DNA of 6,445 nucleotides from Parcubacteria group bacterium CG11_big_fil_rev_8_21_14_0_20_39_14. GTDB lineage: Bacteria; Patescibacteriota; Minisyncoccia; Minisyncoccales; GCA-002787255. Location of the stretch: positions 1 through 6,445 of the forward strand of contig PCWD01000006.1 in the NCBI GenBank assembly GCA_002787255.1. Direction: 5' to 3'. The position numbers and the translations under genes were made by a program. The notes beneath the pieces are model-generated. The model did not search any database, was not told the DNA's origin, and worked only from the letters and a program-made list of their open reading frames with translations. The first letter of the stretch is position 1; each line of letters begins with the position of its first letter. Below are positions 4,979-6,445 of the stretch, in pieces.

Positions 4979-5308
4979 ATGGCTAAAGTTGCAGGTGATC
5001 AAGAATTTCTTGAGAACATAATAAAAAGTTTAGTTGACCATCCGGAAGATGTGAAAGTCGAGCGGAATGTTGACGAGATGGGAGTTTTACTCTCTCTCAG
5101 AATCAATGCGGAAGATATGGGCCAAGTTATTGGCCGCCAAGGTTCAACAGCAAGAGCTATTCGGGCTCTTCTGAGAATCGTTGGACTCCGAAATCACGCT
5201 CGAGTTAACCTCAAGATTGAAGAACCGGAAGGTGGCAGACCACCGGTTCGCATGGATCGCGGAAGGTCATCAAGAGTTGACGATGTTGTTGAGGAATTAA
5301 AGCTGTAA
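4979..5308 (+). CDS. khpA: KhpA-type KH-domain RNA-binding protein
   Basis: This small KH-domain protein is usually encoded between rpsP and rimM or trmD. In Gram-positive bacteria KhpA pairs with KhpB (Jag/EloR) and binds many RNAs, affecting cell division and envelope growth. Residues 5-80 form the KH fold, with the GxxG RNA-binding loop as GQVIGRQGSTARAIRALL (GRQG at 52-55). Typical KhpA has about 75-85 residues. This one has 109, with a C-terminal extension (81-109) that includes an Arg-rich GGRPPVRMDRGRSSR segment. The start at 4979 gives MAKVAGDQEFLENI, with no Shine-Dalgarno motif (GAATTCTAAAAAT before ATG). It sits between rpsP and trmD as expected, but isolated by long structured gaps. 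A terminator hairpin follows. Confidence 0.9.
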   Translation: MAKVAGDQEFLENIIKSLVDHPEDVKVERNVDEMGVLLSLRINAEDMGQVIGRQGSTARAIRALLRIVGLRNHARVNLKIEEPEGGRPPVRMDRGRSSRVDDVVEELKL

Positions 5309-5339
5309 GACATCGGTTTTGGACTTCTTGAGAAATCCG

Positions 5340-5389
5340 AAGGCCGTGCTATCATTGAGGGTAGCGCGGCCTTTCGTTTCTCATCTTTT
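5340..5389 (+). terminator. intrinsic terminator of khpA
   Basis: AAGGCCGTGCTATC (5340-5353) pairs over all 14 positions with GGTAGCGCGGCCTT (5360-5373) around a 6-base loop. Two of the pairs are wobbles that work only in the + strand RNA. TTCGTTTCTCATCTTTT follows, which is T-rich but not a pure T-run. It starts 31 bases after the khpA stop. Confidence 0.65.
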
Positions 5390-5400
5390 GATGAGAAACG
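5375..5400. repeat. perfect 11-bp hairpin with a TTTT loop
   Basis: CGTTTCTCATC (5375-5385) and GATGAGAAACG (5390-5400) are exact complements around TTTT. It sits directly between the khpA terminator stem and the next structured element, so three hairpins are stacked head to tail. It could act as a backup terminator or a 3'-end protecting stem. Confidence 0.6.
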
Positions 5401-5401
5401 A

Positions 5402-5548
5402 ACCCCGCATCAATTTTGCCATTAAATACCCATTAAAACTTTGATTAAAGGTTTAATTCGGAAAAGTTATCGCAATGCCCGGCCCCGAATAGGGGTTTCG
5501 TGGGAGAGGGCATTGCCATGGCAAAGGGTTGCAAAATTGGTGCGGGGT
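5402..5548 (+). ncRNA. candidate multi-branched structured RNA between khpA and trmD
   Basis: An 18-bp closing stem joins ACCCCGCATCAATTTTGC (5402-5419) to its partner 5531-5548, with one T-G wobble at 5410/5540 that is acceptable only in + strand RNA. Inside are two hairpins. One is ATTAAA-A-CTTT / AAAG-G-TTTAAT with a GATT loop (5432-5456). The other is a perfect 9-bp stem, GCAATGCCC / GGGCATTGC (5472-5480 and 5508-5516), capped by CCCC GAATA GGGG (5483-5495). Together they form a three-way junction of about 147 bases. TTTTGCC (5414-5420) could also pair with GGCAAA (5520-5525), an alternative fold. I see no promoter close by and recognise no known RNA family. It could equally be a DNA repeat element. 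Confidence 0.4.
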
Positions 5549-5565
5549 CGCCACCTAAAACATAA
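5518..5565 (+). CDS. very small ORF with purine-rich upstream motif
   Basis: ATG at 5518 opens a 15-codon frame, MAKGCKIGAGSPPKT, ending at TAA (5563-5565). GGGAGAGGG (5502-5510) lies eight bases upstream, which would be a good Shine-Dalgarno site in a genome where most genes lack one. The motif overlaps the hairpin at 5508-5516, so folding could hide it. At this length it may well be chance. Confidence 0.15.
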   Translation: MAKGCKIGAGSPPKT

Positions 5566-5575
5566 TGCAAAGAAC

Positions 5576-5705
5576 AGACTGTTGAACAATTCAGCGTAGT
5601 TCAGCGTAGATATCAGCGTTAGTTCAGCGTATTATCGCTGAGTAAACGCTGATATCTACGCTGAGTTAACGCCGATACGCTGAAAAAATAATTATTCAAC
5701 AGTCT
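5576..5705. repeat. 130-bp extended palindrome of CAGCGTA repeats
   Basis: The outer arms AGACTGTTGAACAATT (5576-5591) and 5690-5705 match at 15 of 16. The core is a long hairpin with arms 5602-5629 and 5636-5663 (25 of 28, TATTAT loop), including 19 perfect pairs, CAGCGTAGATATCAGCGTT (5602-5620) against 5645-5663. The left side is built from TTCAGCGTA, present at 5590, 5600 and 5623, plus ATCAGCGTT. The whole would form a long double-stranded RNA hairpin or a cruciform. It holds no open reading frame of note. Confidence 0.8.
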
Positions 5706-5713
5706 CTGGCAGC

Positions 5714-5753
5714 ATTCGCATAAAATTCGTAGATTAGCATCATGTTTCATGAT
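5714..5753 (+). repeat. ATTCGCA/ATTAGCA modules and a start-codon hairpin before trmD
   Basis: ATTCGCA (5714-5720), ATTCGTA (5725-5731) and ATTAGCA (5733-5739) are variants of a 7-base module that also precedes nusB and rnc. Next, ATCATG (5739-5744) pairs perfectly with CATGAT (5748-5753) across TTT, placing the trmD ATG (5749-5751) within a small stem. TAAAAT (5721-5726) resembles a -10 box but has no convincing -35 partner. Confidence 0.45.
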
Positions 5754-6445
5754 TAGGTTTGATATTATCACAATTTTTCCGGATATTTTTCAATCCTATT
5801 TTAGCGAAAGTATTATTAAAAGAGCCCAACAGAAAAAGTTGGTTAAAATTAATATTCATAATCTTCGGGATTTCACAAACGATATTCACAAAACGGTTGA
5901 CGACAGGCCCTATGGCGGAGGCCCGGGAATGATTTTAAAAGTCGAGCCGATTTGTAAAGCTGTTCAATTTTTAAGAAATAAAGAATTAAGAATAAAAAAT
6001 AAAAAACAAAAACATAAAAATAAAAAAACTAAAGTAATTCTTTTTAGCGTAAAAGGCAAGAAATTTAATCAGCAAATGGCTCAAAGTTTTTCAAAATTTA
6101 ACCAGCTTATTTTGATTTGCGGCAGATACGAAGGAGTTGATGAAAGAGTTGCAAGGCATATTGCCGATATGGAAGTTTCGGTGGGGGATTATGTTTTAAC
6201 CGGGGGCGAGCTGGCGGCGATGGTTCTTATTGATGTTGTTTCCCGCCACATTCCCGACGTTTTGGGCAAGCTGGAATCGCTTGAAGAAAAAAGATTGGGT
6301 CCCGGAGTGCCAGTTTATACCCGGCCCGAAGTTTTTACTTATAAAAAAAGAAAGTACCGGGCGCCGAAAGTTTTGCTTTCCGGTCATCATAAAAAAATTG
6401 AAGATTGGAGAAAAAAACACATTAAATCCATTGAGAATCCTTCTT
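5749..6445 (+). CDS. trmD: tRNA (guanine-N1-)-methyltransferase, 3' end cut by the window
   Basis: TrmD makes m1G37 in tRNAs, next to the anticodon, using S-adenosylmethionine and preventing +1 frameshifts; it is a SPOUT-class trefoil-knot dimer. The start MIRFDIITIFPDIF is canonical. Conserved blocks are RDFTNDIHKTVDDRPYGGGPGM (40-61), CGRYEGVDERV (124-134), VGDYVLTGGELAAM (145-158) and VSRHIPDVLG (164-173). The SAM-binding knot is therefore intact, and R166 aligns with E. coli R154. The region of the usual catalytic Asp (E. coli D169, in TEDSF) reads LEEKRL (178-183), with Lys at the expected position. Residues 76-94 are a Lys-rich insertion from an A-rich stretch. The ATG at 5749 is the first in-frame start after the upstream palindrome, with no Shine-Dalgarno motif. 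The frame is still open at the window end (232 codons); the full protein is probably slightly longer. Confidence 0.96.
   Translation, partial: MIRFDIITIFPDIFQSYFSESIIKRAQQKKLVKINIHNLRDFTNDIHKTVDDRPYGGGPGMILKVEPICKAVQFLRNKELRIKNKKQKHKNKKTKVILFSVKGKKFNQQMAQSFSKFNQLILICGRYEGVDERVARHIADMEVSVGDYVLTGGELAAMVLIDVVSRHIPDVLGKLESLEEKRLGPGVPVYTRPEVFTYKKRKYRAPKVLLSGHHKKIEDWRKKHIKSIENPS

Noticed and set aside
5402..5548. tRNA or integron attC-like site
   Set aside because: There is no T-arm or anticodon arrangement, and no integron core-site motif at the arms.
6196..6420. Minus-strand ORF of 74 codons
   Set aside because: It lies entirely opposite trmD, whose reading frame is conserved throughout.

Overview
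The window reads as a chromosomal housekeeping segment from a Patescibacteria/CPR bacterium, probably of the Parcubacteria type. This is inferred from the look of the genes, not from any search. The signs are moderately AT-rich coding DNA, mostly Shine-Dalgarno-less starts, ribosomal and transcription proteins with Lys/Glu-rich C-terminal tails, and a gene order that looks like a collapsed version of a classic bacterial cluster. All seven clear genes are on the + strand and read normally in the standard bacterial code.

Layout: 1-439 has no convincing gene. It carries a possible 3' tail of an upstream gene (to 61) and a large interrupted inverted repeat (61-339). Then come rpmF (L32, 440-724), nusB (801-1328), rnc (RNase III, 1455-2144), ftsH (2347-4146), rpsP (S16, 4216-4644), khpA (KH-domain RNA-binding protein, 4979-5308) and trmD (5749 to the window end, truncated by the edge). 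In many bacteria rpmF, lipid-synthesis genes, rnc, smc, ftsY, ffh, rpsP, khpA, rimM, trmD and rplS lie in that order. Here the order rpmF-rnc-rpsP-khpA-trmD is kept, the lipid, SRP and rimM genes are missing, and nusB and ftsH have been inserted. The common theme is ribosome synthesis: two ribosomal proteins, the rRNA antitermination factor NusB, the rRNA-processing nuclease RNase III, a tRNA methyltransferase, a KH RNA chaperone and the membrane quality-control protease FtsH.

The unusual content lies between the genes. Nearly every gap holds a long palindrome: 61-339, 725-789, 1332-1448, 2137-2284, 4673-4714, 4750-4861, 5340-5400, 5402-5548 and 5576-5705. One recurring unit, GGGGTTGACCCCGTTAGA, occurs at 2137 and 4673. 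Its inverted right-hand partner ends in GGGGTTGAC and supplies a -35 box placed exactly 17 bp before a -10 box, once in front of ftsH and once as a perfect TTGACA-N17-TATAAT promoter at 4715-4743. That perfect promoter drives no gene directly. Its predicted start is the first base of a folded element (4750-4861), which makes a candidate small RNA or structured khpA leader. A second multi-branched structured element (5402-5548) and a 130-bp palindrome (5576-5705) occupy the place where rimM would normally lie.

Transcription units suggested by the sequence: ftsH has its own promoter and a terminator at 4152-4182. rpsP starts again from a promoter that would give an almost leaderless mRNA. khpA is read from the 4715 promoter and/or a nearer -10 box, and ends at a hairpin terminator at 5340-5389. 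The first three genes are probably co-transcribed, with an internal hairpin plus T-run after nusB.
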